DNA of 64,000 nt, from positions 209,046,746 through 209,110,745 of the forward strand of contig CM073590.1 in NCBI GenBank assembly GCA_037074705.1. The letters are read 5' to 3'. Origin of the DNA: Zhengitettix transpicula (taxonomy: Eukaryota > Arthropoda > Insecta > Orthoptera > Tetrigidae). Both the position numbers and the translations under genes were made by a program. The notes under the pieces were generated by a model. The model saw only the letters and a list, made by a program, of their open reading frames with translations, was not told the origin of the DNA and searched no databases. Positions 47,686 through 59,280 of the stretch are shown in pieces (within the stretch, counting starts at the first letter, position 1; the number at the start of each line of letters is the position of its first letter).

Positions 47686-50439
47686 ATTAACGTAAATCAT
47701 ATGTACGGAATACATGAAATGTAAATGACTAATACCCCATTTTTATTTAAATTATTATTATTCGTTCTATATCAATATAACGGAATATAGTTTAGCACTA
47801 AACCAATGTTACCAATCCAAGAATAGACATAACTATTGTCAATAATTTGAGTTGAGAGGAATTTCCGAAACGTAATTTTAATGACGCAAAGCAGCCTCCG
47901 CCTAAACGACCTTCGACAGGATTCATGTTTGCATTATAAATTTATATTTCCCGATCATGCGCCATATCCTGAAATTATGTAGCTGCTTGTCATTAAATGA
48001 TTTATCTCCTTAGTTTATCTGGCTGGCCACTGCAGGAACAAGCTTCTGACCATGTCTCAAGGAAGCCATAATTCTCCAGAGATTTACGATTATCTCGAGG
48101 AATAAATCTTTACCTGCCCCATTATCGATGGATTATTCCGAGTGTATATTAATTCTAATCGCTAGGTGGATATAATCAGTTCATTTCGTTACGCCATTAG
48201 TTAAAGGCCACAAAATGCAGAGTAATAAATTTGTTCCGATATTAATATACACTGTGCATGCGCTAATACTTAATATTCACGAAATCGATATTGGCAGCAA
48301 TTTGGGAAGTGACATTTTAACGCCCCAAAGACTCGCGATGGACAGTTAGTCTTAAGCGGTGATCATTACTAATATTTTCCTAAAAAAATTTGAATGAATA
48401 ACGAAAAATATCATCTCTCTGTATCGCTGCTGAATAAACGTAGGAACATTCGATATGCTTTGAAAACAAAACTACGCTGTTGTTTCACACAATATGTTCG
48501 AAATGTCTCCAACGAATATAAATATATATAAATAAAATAAAATTACTGATAAACGATTAACGTTTCATGTATCAACGAAACCGAAACCGTTCTCATCCAA
48601 ATTCCTGTCCGTGTCACACGCTGATTTTGTTTGCTTTTCGCAAGAAAGCGGTCCAAGAAACTTTACATGGTTGTTATACAGAGCTGTGCGATTGCTCTTA
48701 GCGATTTAAAACTGTAATCCGCCATCTTGAGAAAAAAATTATGCACTTTTGCAATCCTTAATTTTCTTCACTTGTTACAGAACACTGTCGAACTGATTTC
48801 TGTTAAACTTCATATCGTAGTTATACAGAGGTAAAGAATTTTTTTTGTGGGAAGTTTTTACGTTAAATCAAAATAAATATTTGACCAATAAAGAAATTTT
48901 ATATAAGTTTATTAAAGTTAAACATGAAAACTCTTATCTCAGGAACCTATGGTTTTTACATAGAAGAGATCTGCTGCCCGTACCAAATGTGTACTGCTAT
49001 TCTGTGTTGTGTTGCCTGCTGTAGCTCTCGTACCGACGTCTCCGTATCTCACAGCCGGCAGAACGGGTTAAGTGCAGTGATGACTCAGGGGTTGATTGCT
49101 GGCTAATTCTTCACTAACAAATTGTGACCCCTTTCTCCGGACGATTCTGCCTCGAAGTATATGAGAGACAACAACTTTACGGAGCCTCTCTTAATCACAT
49201 CCACCAGCTTCGGTGAGCGCAGAACACCTGTCCAGTTTCAAAAGCTTATCTCCGTCCCCTCCATTATATCCTCCCATTCTTTTACTTTTTTCATTGTTAG
49301 AAAACTTCGTCGAAATGCCAGTTGACTGATTCTTCCATTGTCACAAGATTTATAGCACGCAGCTGCAGTTCTGTAGTCAACAATGGCTACCTATTCTGCC
49401 ATGTTGAGGCCAACAATCGAGACAAGACACGAAATTACTTGTGTGGAAATATTTATCTCCTCCACCCCCACGCACGTGCACGGTTTCGAATTCTCAAAAC
49501 CACAGCAAACAACACTTCCGAGACAAAGAGAAACTTAAACCTAAATACACGCGTTACAGTATTGAGAAATAGTAAACTGATATTTTTAGACGGACGATCC
49601 AAAACCTTGCTTTGATCGCTTTTCACAAGGAACCGTTTCCGGTGGACCTTTATAATGGTCCTATGCCGGGAAGTAAAAGGTATTTAGCAATATCAAAAAG
49701 TAATTAGCGCTGTTAAATATGCACATTTTCAAAAATAATTGTAGATAAGAACAGTAATTAATATTTATTATTCCCGTAAGCTTGCGATATTTCGTGTCAT
49801 ATTCATCCCAAAAAAATTAATCTTTACAAGAACCATAATAAGAATGAAAAACTGTACAGTAAAAAAGATTTTTTTAATTTTTTTAAATATGTATGCTTTA
49901 AAAAACCTTTGGTCTGTACACTTTTCAACACTTATTACTTATTTTGTAACGATTTAAAATATTTTAGGTTGGATATTAAATGAAATGTCAAATATTGCGG
50001 AATAATAAATAGTAATTCCCCTGAAAACTGCATACGGTTCATATTATTATTATTACGAACAGTAGTAAATAGCCTTTTCGAAAATCTCATTTTAACTGTT
50101 TTTACCAGGAGTTTGTTTGCTTTACAGAAAACTGGATGACCCGTTCCTCATTGAATAGGTAAATTTCTTTGAGTCTATCTCAAACTGGCATTCACCATTT
50201 TGAAAAGTTGAAACTTGAATTTCAGTCTGCTAAATGTACTTATCCTTTTAAGTGACGATTATTAGTAGGTAAACAAAATCGACGAGGAAAAAAATCATAT
50301 GTATTGAGTAACGTAAAAACAAAAATAATTAAAAACCATATATATATATTAATAATGAGTTATTAGTTTTTCGTTAAAAATTGTACACCCGTACACTAAC
50401 CCAAAAATAGTATAATATTTAATAAATAGTTCACAGATT
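47686..50439. other. AT-rich to mixed, nothing recognised
   Basis: About 2.7 kb without a recognised gene. The frames at 48924-49106 and 49322-49615 have no domain or splice context. Confidence 0.4.
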
Positions 50440-50510
50440 ATCAACCGGACCAAATTTTTGTCAGAATATACCGTTTCCGCGATTATCATCATCGCCGGCG
50501 TCAGGTAGAC
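50440..50510 (-). mobile_element. Penelope-like element 3' end, hammerhead-like core (subfamily b)
   Basis: The minus strand reads CCTGACGCCG, a GCGA-TGATGATAA-TCGC stem-loop, GGAAACGG, then a tail similar to 18870-18932. GAAAC is intact (50473-50477); CTGATGA has become CTGACGC. Confidence 0.55.
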
Positions 50511-51421
50511 TGGTGTACCGAGATACTTCCCCTCTATTTATATCGGTCATTGGCGTTGGTGATCTATAATTTTTTTCCGGCAAAAATTTGGAGGTCCGGC
50601 AATAACGCGCAATGCATAAAATTTCCCAAAAACCAAATAAAAAAATTATTGGTTGACTCAAGACAACCAACAGATAACCTTGAATGGATCCAGATGTACA
50701 ATGGTAATTTAGGAACTATACAATGTCAAATATATTTATCACGTGTTTGTGCTTTATGTTTTCAACGAATGACCATATTGATCTCCGTCTGAGAGAAATC
50801 AACTAATGTATTTTTCTGGACAAGTGTTAATTAAGAATTACGTATTCGAGAGCAGAGTTGTGCTCTAAGGTAGATAGGATACGGTGAGAAGCTGGTGATA
50901 CATCCCGGAAGGTAGGCCTTGAAACAAAATCCCGGTGAGGTGACTCATTCCAGTCGTGAGGTACACAACCGGGACATACTCGCACTCAATCTCCAGCACA
51001 CATTACCGTTGTGATCTTTCGGACAATAAAACGAGATTTGCGGTAACTTAATAGACATTAACTTGAGGTGAAATTGAAAGACGAAAATTAATTGCCCAAA
51101 ATAAATAATAATGACCAAATCTTCACAATTTTTATCGATTTTTGTTTAGATATTGATAATTGAATAGGTAATTTAAACTACTTTTTTTATTACGTAAATC
51201 CAGTATTTGGAAAGTAATAAATTATTGCCCAAGACTTTGCTCCCGTGAATTTAAGTTTATTACAGTAAACTTGTTCTCTCTTCTTCGATTAATAAGCATC
51301 CTAAGCTCATTTTCACGATAAACTTCAAAATAAATTTTAAATAAAAAAATCATATAAATTTTCCTACCATAAGGTTCATGAGAGAAACAAGTAAATTCAG
51401 AGATGGAGAGCACTAAATTTC
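50511..51421. other. Nothing recognised
   Basis: Mixed then AT-rich DNA. No gene. Confidence 0.4.
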
Positions 51422-51838
51422 GTGAAGAGAACTTTAAAGGAAAGCTCCAGAAACACTAAGGTCGTTGCTTACAGATATTTAGTGAGGCCAATCCTAGAAT
51501 ACGTAGGATTGAACACACACGGGCGCTGGATCAAATTAAAAAATATGTATTGAAATTATCTGATAAACTAAGGGAAAATAATTTATAGTCTTTGGCAAAT
51601 AGAAGGAAACTTTGTGTATTATTCAGGGCACATAAAAACGAGCTGGCCTGGAGAGTTTGCTTTTAACCGCCTCTTACATTTCTTAAGAGGATTATTCGGA
51701 AAGGGAAATATTTGGGAGAAGAATCAGCGAATCTATATAGGGAAATTCTCGTTTCTCAGTACAACTATTCGGAATTCGAACAGAGTATGACACAATTCAA
51801 GAGAAGATTAATCTCATATGATAGAAGAATTATATAAA
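51422..51838 (+). mobile_element. LINE reverse-transcriptase C-terminal relic
   Basis: The first frame reads VKRTLKESSRNTKVVAYRYL then VRPILEYVGL, the conserved thumb/connection motif of CR1/Jockey-type reverse transcriptases (LVRPxLEY). Stops and frame shifts follow, with recognisable downstream pieces (LANRRKLCVLFRAH; TQFKRRLISYD). Upstream palm motifs are absent, so this is a 5'-truncated or eroded fragment. Confidence 0.7.
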
Positions 51839-52295
51839 TAATTTAATTGGAGTGAATTTATATTTAAAATTATACTTATAATAAAATTCGCCATTTTGTG
51901 ATTTAGCTAAATATGCCAACCAGTGCAGTGAAATGAGAAGAGCAAAGGATTTTTAAAACTAATTTTTATCATCTTTTCTATATTTATTTTATGCTTATGC
52001 TAGTGTTAATTAATTATATGTATTTGTTTTTTTAATATTGCTAACAATGCAATTAAATAGATCTATCTATAAAAATTAATATCTTTGCAATTAAGATATA
52101 AGAATGCAGATAAGTCAAATATTCTATACTTCAATAATAAAAGGCATAGTACAGAGAATGAAAATAAATTATTTTGTGATAGAAGAGAAATAAATTTTTT
52201 TTAAGTACACAAAGTTATGCAACATAAACAGAACAGAAATGCATTAAAATGAATATAAACTATTCTCCTATTGAAATACTTAATGAACATATACT
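51839..52295. other. AT-rich, possible LINE 3' debris
   Basis: Lies between two LINE relics. Very AT-rich, no frame. Confidence 0.35.
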
Positions 52296-52620
52296 AGTAA
52301 TGACATAGAAATTTGGGGATGTGCTGCTTCTAAGAATATGGACAGGCTTTAAATCTCTCAAAAGAAAGTTATTACATTTATATTTGGTATGGAAAAAATA
52401 AATTCATGTAAACCAGTATTCCACAAAAATAAAATACTAACTGCCTATTCTCTTTAATACTATAAAGAAGTCGAAAAAAACTACCCATATCAAAATAGAT
52501 ATAATACTACGGAAACTGCGGACTATTTTAGAGAGCGGACTAATACAAAAAAATCTGAACCTGATCTTTTTATGAAAGTAATTATAATTTACAATAAACT
52601 GCCACTGTACATAAAATAAT
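52296..52620 (+). mobile_element. Second LINE reverse-transcriptase C-terminal relic
   Basis: One frame runs about 108 codons with only two in-frame stops: SNDIEIWGCAASKNMDRL, QKKVITFIFGMEKINSCKPV, ...KVIIIYNKLPLYIK, stop. This is the typical [YN]-x-I-E-[IL]-W-G ... QK[RK] ... NKLPxxIK ending of non-LTR reverse transcriptases. It differs in sequence from the relic at 51422, so these are two insertions or two element types side by side. Confidence 0.7.
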
Positions 52621-52956
52621 TTCAAGGCAAGTCCTTTTAAGGAACTTTGAAAGAGTATTTAGTAAATATGGTAATATATAACATACATGAGTTGTGATAA
52701 TATGACTGTAAAACTTTATTCTGGTAATTTAAATGCTTCTTTTCTTTTTTGTATTTTTATATTAATCCCGACGTTTTCCCATTTTGTATGGAAAAAGAGT
52801 TTATATTATTATTATTACTTTTATTAACAAAATCGAATTACAACAACTTCAGGTCGACTATGGTTTCGAAATGCATACCCGGAGTTTTCCCCCAGTTACG
52901 CTTCATTGAAACTCGGGTAACTTCGGGAATGTTTTTACCGTTCGCAATAAAGGAAG
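52621..52956. other. AT-rich, nothing recognised
   Basis: A/T-rich with an ATT-type run (52805-52825). The frame 52749-53054 runs into R1 and is not a gene. Confidence 0.4.
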
Positions 52957-52980
52957 CCTGCGAGAGAATTCTCTCGCAGG
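52957..52980. repeat. 24-bp perfect palindrome at the R1 5' side
   Basis: CCTGCGAGAGAA followed immediately by its reverse complement TTCTCTCGCAGG, with no spacer. The right half is the R1 start also seen at 44671; the left half is not shared in this form by copy 3. Confidence 0.9.
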
Positions 52981-53450
52981 TGAACCTTACCAGAGAGCTG
53001 TGGAGGAGGCTACCTTTAGGGATGCCTTCACTTCTCTCTGGTTTTTTGAACTAAGGTTCCCACATACCGAGGCACCTCGCCCTGTTTTAAGAGGTGTATG
53101 TTCCGGGGTTGCAGACCTTGGGCATACGGTAAGAGTTGTCCGCTATTCCTACTGGAATAGTCGGCCAGCTGCCTCCTAAACTGGTCGACGAACTACGAGT
53201 GGAAAGCTGCTACCACACAGCAAACCCCTCTGCCGCCATGGGAAGGTCGTGGAACAAGAACCAAATGCCCTGTTGAAGGTTTTTCTAGGGTTTTCCCTGC
53301 ATCACTTTTAGTCGAATTTCCGAGTGGGATCCTTAAATTATAGCCTGGGGCCGTAGTTAACTTTTGGCTCCTTTCCTACGCTATAAGAGTGGAGTTGGCA
53401 CTATGTGGATTACCCTATACATAGACTGTCTACTCCTTCTTCTTCTTACC
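52957..53450 (+). repeat. Repeat family R1, copy 5 (longest)
   Basis: CTCTCGCAGGTGAACC, GGAGGAGGCTACCTTTAGGG, TTTTTTGAACTAAGGTTCCC, GAGGCACCTCGCCCTG, GGTAAGAGTTGTCCGC, GGAATAGTCGGCCAGCTGCC, GGTTTTTCTAGGGTTTTCCC, CCTTAAATTATAGCC, GTGGATTACCCTATACATAG. About 490 bp, the fullest copy here, but without the clean A-rich end of copies 1 and 2. Confidence 0.85.
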
Positions 53451-54761
53451 GCTCGTAATGCCTCTGATAATAGTAGAGATAATATTATTAGTAAAAAAGT
53501 CTAAATATCTGATATATTTAATCTATCACATATTCTACTCTTTACAATAAGCAGTTCCTTAAAGTGGTGGCCGCCGACATATTTTTTTAAAATTAAAAAA
53601 ATCATATCCACCATCACAAAGTTGATTCGTGCCTGTGTGCGATGTAAACAGTGCACAAGGACGCAAGGTCTTAGGATGCAAGGTTCCGGTCCAGCAGAGC
53701 GCATCTGTCCCACGATACTTCTGGCGACATCAGCGACAACCTCGGACCACCGTGCACAGGAGCCAAACCGGTCAACAAATTGGAGTTCGTTAATCACCGG
53801 CGCTTAAGACCTGTCCACCGGCCACGAAATTTAGGCGAAGCAGTGATAAAGCATTTAGCCTCAAATTAGTGCGCAAACACGCTTAAATATTCCAAGGGTA
53901 AATTAAAAAAACTCTAGGGCATTGCTTCGCGAGACGCTGCCTTGCATCTAGTTCAAACTGGAGAGTGCACCCAAAAGTAAAGGTCACTCTTTTCCAAAGC
54001 TCGGATTTAAAACGCCATCGTTTACCGATTACCGAACCAAAGCCCTGGTAACGCAGGCTTTAGGTCCAATAAAACAGAAAATTAATGGAGACAGATCAAG
54101 AAAGCTTAGACAACATTTCTGTCGTATATAGAATACCTTTCAGACTCTTTAAACGGTAAATCGAATTAATTACAAGAAATAAGTTAATTTATTTAGAAAA
54201 AAACAACCTATTAATGTAATTAAATAAAATTACGGAACCACACTTTTCAGATGTCTAAGGGAGTATCCAACATAAATTAAAAAGGAAAAGAAAATGAAGT
54301 ATATTTAAAATTAATTATCGGTAACGTAAACTTAAGGGAATTATACTTTCTCGTGTTTTTTTACACCCCTAAGTAATTGCTCTCATATTTCTTGATCCCC
54401 TTTTATTAATATGTAAGAAAACCAACTTATTAAGAATGTAGAGTACAAATACAGAAGTCTATATATATATATATAAATAAGAGTATTTCATTATACGATT
54501 TTTTTTTTAAAAAAAAACAATGTTTAATAGTTCCCAAATACTTCAGTTTCTGCATTGAAGTTAAATAATTAGGAGACTGTTACATTGAGGTTTTATTATA
54601 ACAATAAAAGTTCGTTTATCAAAATTCAACCAACGAATGAATTAAATGAAGGGACAATTCAAGGTTATAGGTCGATAAAGGAGTCATTTTAACGTATCGC
54701 CGTTTTGAAAAATACTCGGGTTCCAGCCCAAAAGTTAGCCATTTTCATGAGAAAATACACT
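53451..54761. other. Nothing recognised
   Basis: Antisense frame pair at 53501-53807 without a domain; AT-rich DNA from 54.1 kb, with a TA run near 54460-54478. Confidence 0.4.
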
Positions 54762-54835
54762 TTAGCTTTGTAAGCTGCACGGAAGTGACGTCACAGACTC
54801 ACACGTCAATGTGTCATATTTGAACTGTCATAAAC
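54762..54835 (+). repeat. Repeat family R3, copy 2
   Basis: TTTAGCTTTGTAAGCTGCAC, GGAAGTGACGTCACAG, CACACGTCAATGTGTCATAT. Same block order as 3961-4045. Confidence 0.6.
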
Positions 54836-54852
54836 ACACTCGATTAATGGCA

Positions 54853-54945
54853 AACAATGTTATACATAAAACTGAATCAAAGGACAGTTTATATTTCTAC
54901 ATTGGACAAACCACACGGGCTTTAAAATCAGGATTAAACATCGTA
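54853..54945 (+). pseudogene. Penelope-like GIY-YIG endonuclease remnant 2
   Basis: Frame reads NVIHKTESKDSLYFYIGQTT then RALKSGLNIV. YIGQTTRALK is an intact second GIY-YIG half with the expected Arg two residues after the Thr. The two cysteines normally seen before it are Ser and Leu, and the sense is lost after LNIV. It lies about 20 bp after R3. Confidence 0.6.
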
Positions 54946-56559
54946 ATGTCAGAAGGAAAAAATCTGTTGTGCGGGAAAGTTTTTCATAATGTTTATGATC
55001 TCATTCCGTGATATCCGTTTGGTATTGTCTGTTTAGTATTCCGGATCTTCTTGACATTTCAACACTGAAAATGGCGAAAATTTAGACTTTTTCGTTTACA
55101 CTATATTTTTGTTAATTTGTTTTATAAAGTATTTTGCTTTTTCTCCAACCGACTCTCACAGTAATTCGATAAATTATAGAAAAATAATTTTTCACGTTTA
55201 ATATTCAATTGTAGTATTATTTTTTACAATATAATAATTACTGACCCATATAACATATATAATGATATATAATCAAATTGAAATTTTATCATTATAAATG
55301 TGTTATTGTATAAACTACGCAATCTGCAAAATATAATTTTAATATTTAGCTGGATATTTAATAGTAAATTTAATATTTTTTAATATTATTATTAACTGAA
55401 ATTAAAAAAAAAATTTAAATTTAAAAAATTTTTTTTTTTTTTAAATAAAGTCGGAATAGTACATTGTGATTTATACAATACAATTTTTATGATTAAATTG
55501 CAATTTTTCTAAAACGTATTTTATATTTTTATGAATTATCTGGTAAGAAATTATTATATTATTTCTTAAATGTTAGATAATTTTTCCTATTAATTTTAAT
55601 TAGTATCTATTCTCAAATTCCGTATATATTTGTGTGTGTCTGTTAGAGACACGGAGAGTTTGATATTGACAAGAACGATCGAATTAAGTAACACAGAAAA
55701 ACTAATTTTTGATTATTTTGAGATCTTCTTGGAAATAAATCAGATAATTATAAGTTTCTAGACGTTGTATGGCTTGTGTTTCATTACTAGACACTATATC
55801 GAGCCTGATTACTCCGCATTCATATTTTTATAGCGGATGACGGAGAAAAACAAATGTAACTACATAAACTACTAAATCATCAGACGTATAGAAAATTTTT
55901 ATTTTTGATTCCTCGAATTACGCGACGATTTTGAAACGGTGGAAAATGTAAATGTCGACACTTGAGGTACAGAAGGCATTTAAGTATTATTTTTCAAACT
56001 ACAGGTGTTTTAAAAATATAACAATTGTTTTGTCAGTTACAATTTGTGATAAGAAAAACTGTTTCATAATTATCAAAAATAATTACCGGTAATATTGAAT
56101 TTTTCCTGAACTTTCGGAGTATATTGTCGTAGAAATCATCTATACATAGTAATATAGTTTCTATTTTCACAGTCATATATATCAAATTATTCGACAAACA
56201 TTTTTCTCTTTATCGTAACCATTATGTAATTTAGTAACCATATGCACACTTTCAATTTGCTCGAATAAAATATTTGTTCATTCTCAATATCATTTAAATT
56301 TTGAAATCGTTCTTCAATGTATTTACTGGTAAATCGCTTAGTTAATTTATTTGCCCCCCGCCCCCCCCCCCCAAATCTGTACCTCGTTATGGTGAAATTC
56401 ACATTACATTCTCTTCAGTCCATTATAAATTGCATCGCGTAATTCAAACCCTCAGCCTCTTAAAGACTACCGATACATGCAGTGCAAGGAAATCGCTTGC
56501 AAAGTACGTCAATTAAAAATTATAGCACGGGTAACATTTTGCCGTATCATAACTTTGAC
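54946..56559. other. Very AT-rich, nothing recognised
   Basis: Includes A/T homopolymers at 55405-55445 and a C-rich run at 56354-56372. No gene. Confidence 0.45.
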
Positions 56560-56780
56560 GCAGCAATAACGCTTATGCGCCAGAACAAGCACGTACTCTC
56601 GCACTAATCTACGGCTAACTGGTTTAGCTTGTTTCTAAATGTTCACAACAAACTATAGCTGTTGTAATTAAAGCCGGCGCATTTCATTACTCGCCGTTAT
56701 CTTCTTACATCGCGCTCAAACATCGCTTAACGCTCCGAGCATCAAATACAAATATGACGTGACACGATCATTCATTGCGA
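56560..56780. other. GC-richer non-coding island
   Basis: Complex sequence (CAGCAATAACGCTTATGCGCC, CTCGCCGTTATC) with no frame or repeat. A candidate conserved non-coding element. Confidence 0.25.
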
Positions 56781-57198
56781 GGTGCACTACATTCATAACC
56801 AGATATATTTCCATCATCATGTTCTAGCATGCACACAGTATCACACGCCTCGTGGTTCTCTTCTTCGGTTTTCTGGCAACAGCGTACAAGTCGAGAGCTA
56901 ATTTCCGTTCGTCTGCTTTAGAACCTTTGATTGAACACATTCCTGAAAATTTCGTTACTAAACGGCGAAACATCAAATCACCCAATATTACGATTATAGT
57001 CTCACTAACACTCATGTAAAGTAGTGAATCTAAAAGTTCAATGCATTTTGGATTCAATAATTGTAATAATTCATAAGAGAAAATCAAGACATTTTATGAT
57101 TGAGTTCGATGTGAGGAATATATTTCGATAGAAAAATATTTAAGAAAAATCTATATAGATTATTGAAATAAATAATATTTTATACTTCATATCCAATT
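56781..57198. other. Nothing recognised
   Basis: The 87-codon minus frame (56824-57087) has no domain. AT-rich towards its end. Confidence 0.4.
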
Positions 57199-57221
57199 AT
57201 ATATATATATATATATATATT
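57199..57221. repeat. (TA)n microsatellite
   Basis: Uninterrupted TATATA run immediately before the hairpin element. Confidence 0.85.
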
Positions 57222-57241
57222 AAAAAGAGGTGAAAATTCAT

Positions 57242-57398
57242 AGTAAAATTAATCTTTATTCCTGTCAATGGTATAAAAATTCATACATACAATATATCGA
57301 AAAATAACGACTAAAACTACGGATAAAATTTATAAGGAATGCATATATTGTATCCATGAATTTTTATACCACTGACAAGAATAAAGGTTAACTTTAAT
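57242..57398. mobile_element. Hairpin (MITE-like) inverted repeat
   Basis: Arms 57242-57297 and 57343-57398 are reverse complements over about 56 bp with few mismatches (core GGTATAAAAATTCAT in both), around a 45-bp loop. An adjacent TA run could be the target site. The arms would fold into a long RNA hairpin if transcribed. No coding capacity. Confidence 0.8.
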
Positions 57399-58129
57399 AT
57401 TCTATTCTTTATGTATTTTAAATAAATAACTATCATATGTAATGAATAGTGTTTTTTTATTTAGTTGGGCCATGTAAAATGTTAGAAACAACGTTTTAAA
57501 TTTCCAGAATGTGTAACACATTTGTATCATATTTGCTATTATTTGTTTCATTTATACTTAGTGGAAATTTGCCGTCAGAATATTTATTTATAAACATTTA
57601 AAGTTTCATTATTTAACTAAATTACATCGTAACGTTTCATCCTTTTTTATTAGGGACCCCTTCAGACGCTTCTTAACTTTATTTAAGAAATATAATGAAA
57701 AAAACAATAAAAGGTAGAATAAAAAACAATTAAATAAATTAAGTATAATATTGTTACTTCCATTATTGATGAAACAATTTAATTTTGTTGTAGATGTTCA
57801 AAATTGAAGAAAAAAATTTCAGTTAAACAACTTAGAACTCCACCATCAATTTCCATGGCCGAAATTAGAGTAAATAATTTACACTTGAGAAAGCTTATAT
57901 TGTTGTAACTGAATTTTTTGACACACGAGAATTAAACATTAATTTTATTTTACTTGGAATTTAAATTTTGTGTATCAGTTTTTAAATTAAACGTTGAAAT
58001 TAATTGATTTTTAGTCATCCCAAATTTTTACATTAACTCAATCCATTTTATAATTTTTAAGGACACATTTGGTTAGAACAGAATGTTTATCTAATGGTTG
58101 TTTTATATTGTAAAATTGTTTTTTAATTA
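57399..58129. other. AT-rich, nothing recognised
   Basis: No gene or named repeat. Confidence 0.4.
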
Positions 58130-58204
58130 TAGTTTGGAGCTTTCTTTTTTCTGACCTACGTAACTGGCTTTACTGTCAATATATTCAATTTTGTATATTA
58201 CATT
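58130..58204 (-). pseudogene. Penelope-like GIY-YIG endonuclease remnant 3
   Basis: The minus frame reads NVIYKIEYIDSKASYVGQKK then stops soon after. This follows the Penelope-like pattern (hydrophobic-Y-K-[IT]-x-C-x-x-C-x-x-x-Y-[VI]-G-Q) with both cysteines replaced (Tyr, Ser) and the usual Thr-Lys-Arg altered to Lys-Lys-Glu. The frame extends upstream into the inverted-repeat arm at 58235-58350. Confidence 0.6.
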
Positions 58205-58234
58205 GTGTAAAATACGTGTGACTAAAATATTTAA

Positions 58235-58350
58235 GCACACAATGAAAGTGTTACTTGTAACGTTTAAAGGCCTGCAGTAGAACATCGTATATGTTACAAG
58301 ACTCTCGGAATCATACACGGTAACGAAACATCAACACGATCGCTTGTGTT
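58235..58350. repeat. Left arm of 1.16-kb inverted-repeat structure
   Basis: 116 bp matching the reverse complement of 59281-59397 at roughly nine in ten positions (shared words GTAACGTTTAAAGGCC, AGTAGAACATCGTATATG, GGTAACGAAACATCAACACG). The outer end begins GCACACAATGAAAG. Confidence 0.9.
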
Positions 58351-59280
58351 GCATAAAAACGGATCGTTTCATAATAATTTAATATACTGGAATTTATGTC
58401 TTCAAGTATATGTGGTTCAAGGAACAGAAACTTAAATACTTTTATGACCCAGGGACCTTGACTACCTCGCTCTTCATTCCGCATCCTCCCTTTCAGATCC
58501 CCTCGTGAATCACAACTGAGTTTCGATATACGTAGATAGGATTCTAATAAGACGGCTAAATATAGTTTCTAGATATAACTCTACCTGAGTTGAAGTACAG
58601 CATCTAAAGTTCATCGTATGGATGATATTATTTTCCCTCTCGGGAGTCCACCTGGACCAGAAGACGCAAGGTCGTCCTTGGTCAACTCCATAAATTGGCA
58701 GAGATTTACTCGAGTTCATGAATATGCGACGGCAATTAGCCGCAAGGCGATATCGGAGAGAATTAGCAGCTTCCTAATTAGATTTGGATTCTGTCTGGCA
58801 CGACTTGCTGTATTTGGAATTTTGTGTAACAAGGTCGTCAAAGGCGCCATGGCGGACAAGGACCAACAGCGGCGCCATTTTCGCTATAAATGTAACACTA
58901 AGAGGAAATTCTGGTTCAGGGATGAAATAAAAACAATTATCATAAAGAGCTGAAAAGACTTTCTCGTAATGCAGTATAATTTAATTCAAATATACCTCTA
59001 AATTCGGTAATGTGGTAGATAAATATTTGATAATTCCAAGACGCGCAATACAATGTGACCCATAAAGGTAATTCGGTAAAAATAGTTCTTAAGATGAAAA
59101 TCAGTTTATAAGAATGAAGATAAATCGGAATACATCTGTAATAACAGAAAGCATCGACAGAATATTCTCCTAAAAAGTAACTGCAAATAATCTCAAAGAT
59201 CAAAATATGTTTAATATGATAAAAAAAATTATTATAAATTATTTAATGGAACTACGTTAACAATTAAAAAACAAAGAAAA
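58351..59280. other. Interior of the inverted-repeat structure
   Basis: About 930 bp between the arms, holding an R1 fragment (58446-58500) and a 111-codon plus frame (58618-58953) without a known transposase domain or splice context. Around 58850-58880 a short GGCGCCATGGCGG / GGCGCCAT inverted pair is visible. Confidence 0.5.
58446..58500 (+). repeat. Repeat family R1, copy 6 (short fragment)
   Basis: ACCTTGACTACCTCGCTCTT, TCCGCATCCTCCCTTTCAGAT, matching the region before the 3' end of R1 copies 1 and 2. Confidence 0.65.

Noticed and set aside
58618..58953. 111-codon plus frame inside the inverted-repeat structure
   Set aside because: No transposase catalytic pattern or other domain; overlapped by antisense frame 58510-58719. 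Likely chance.
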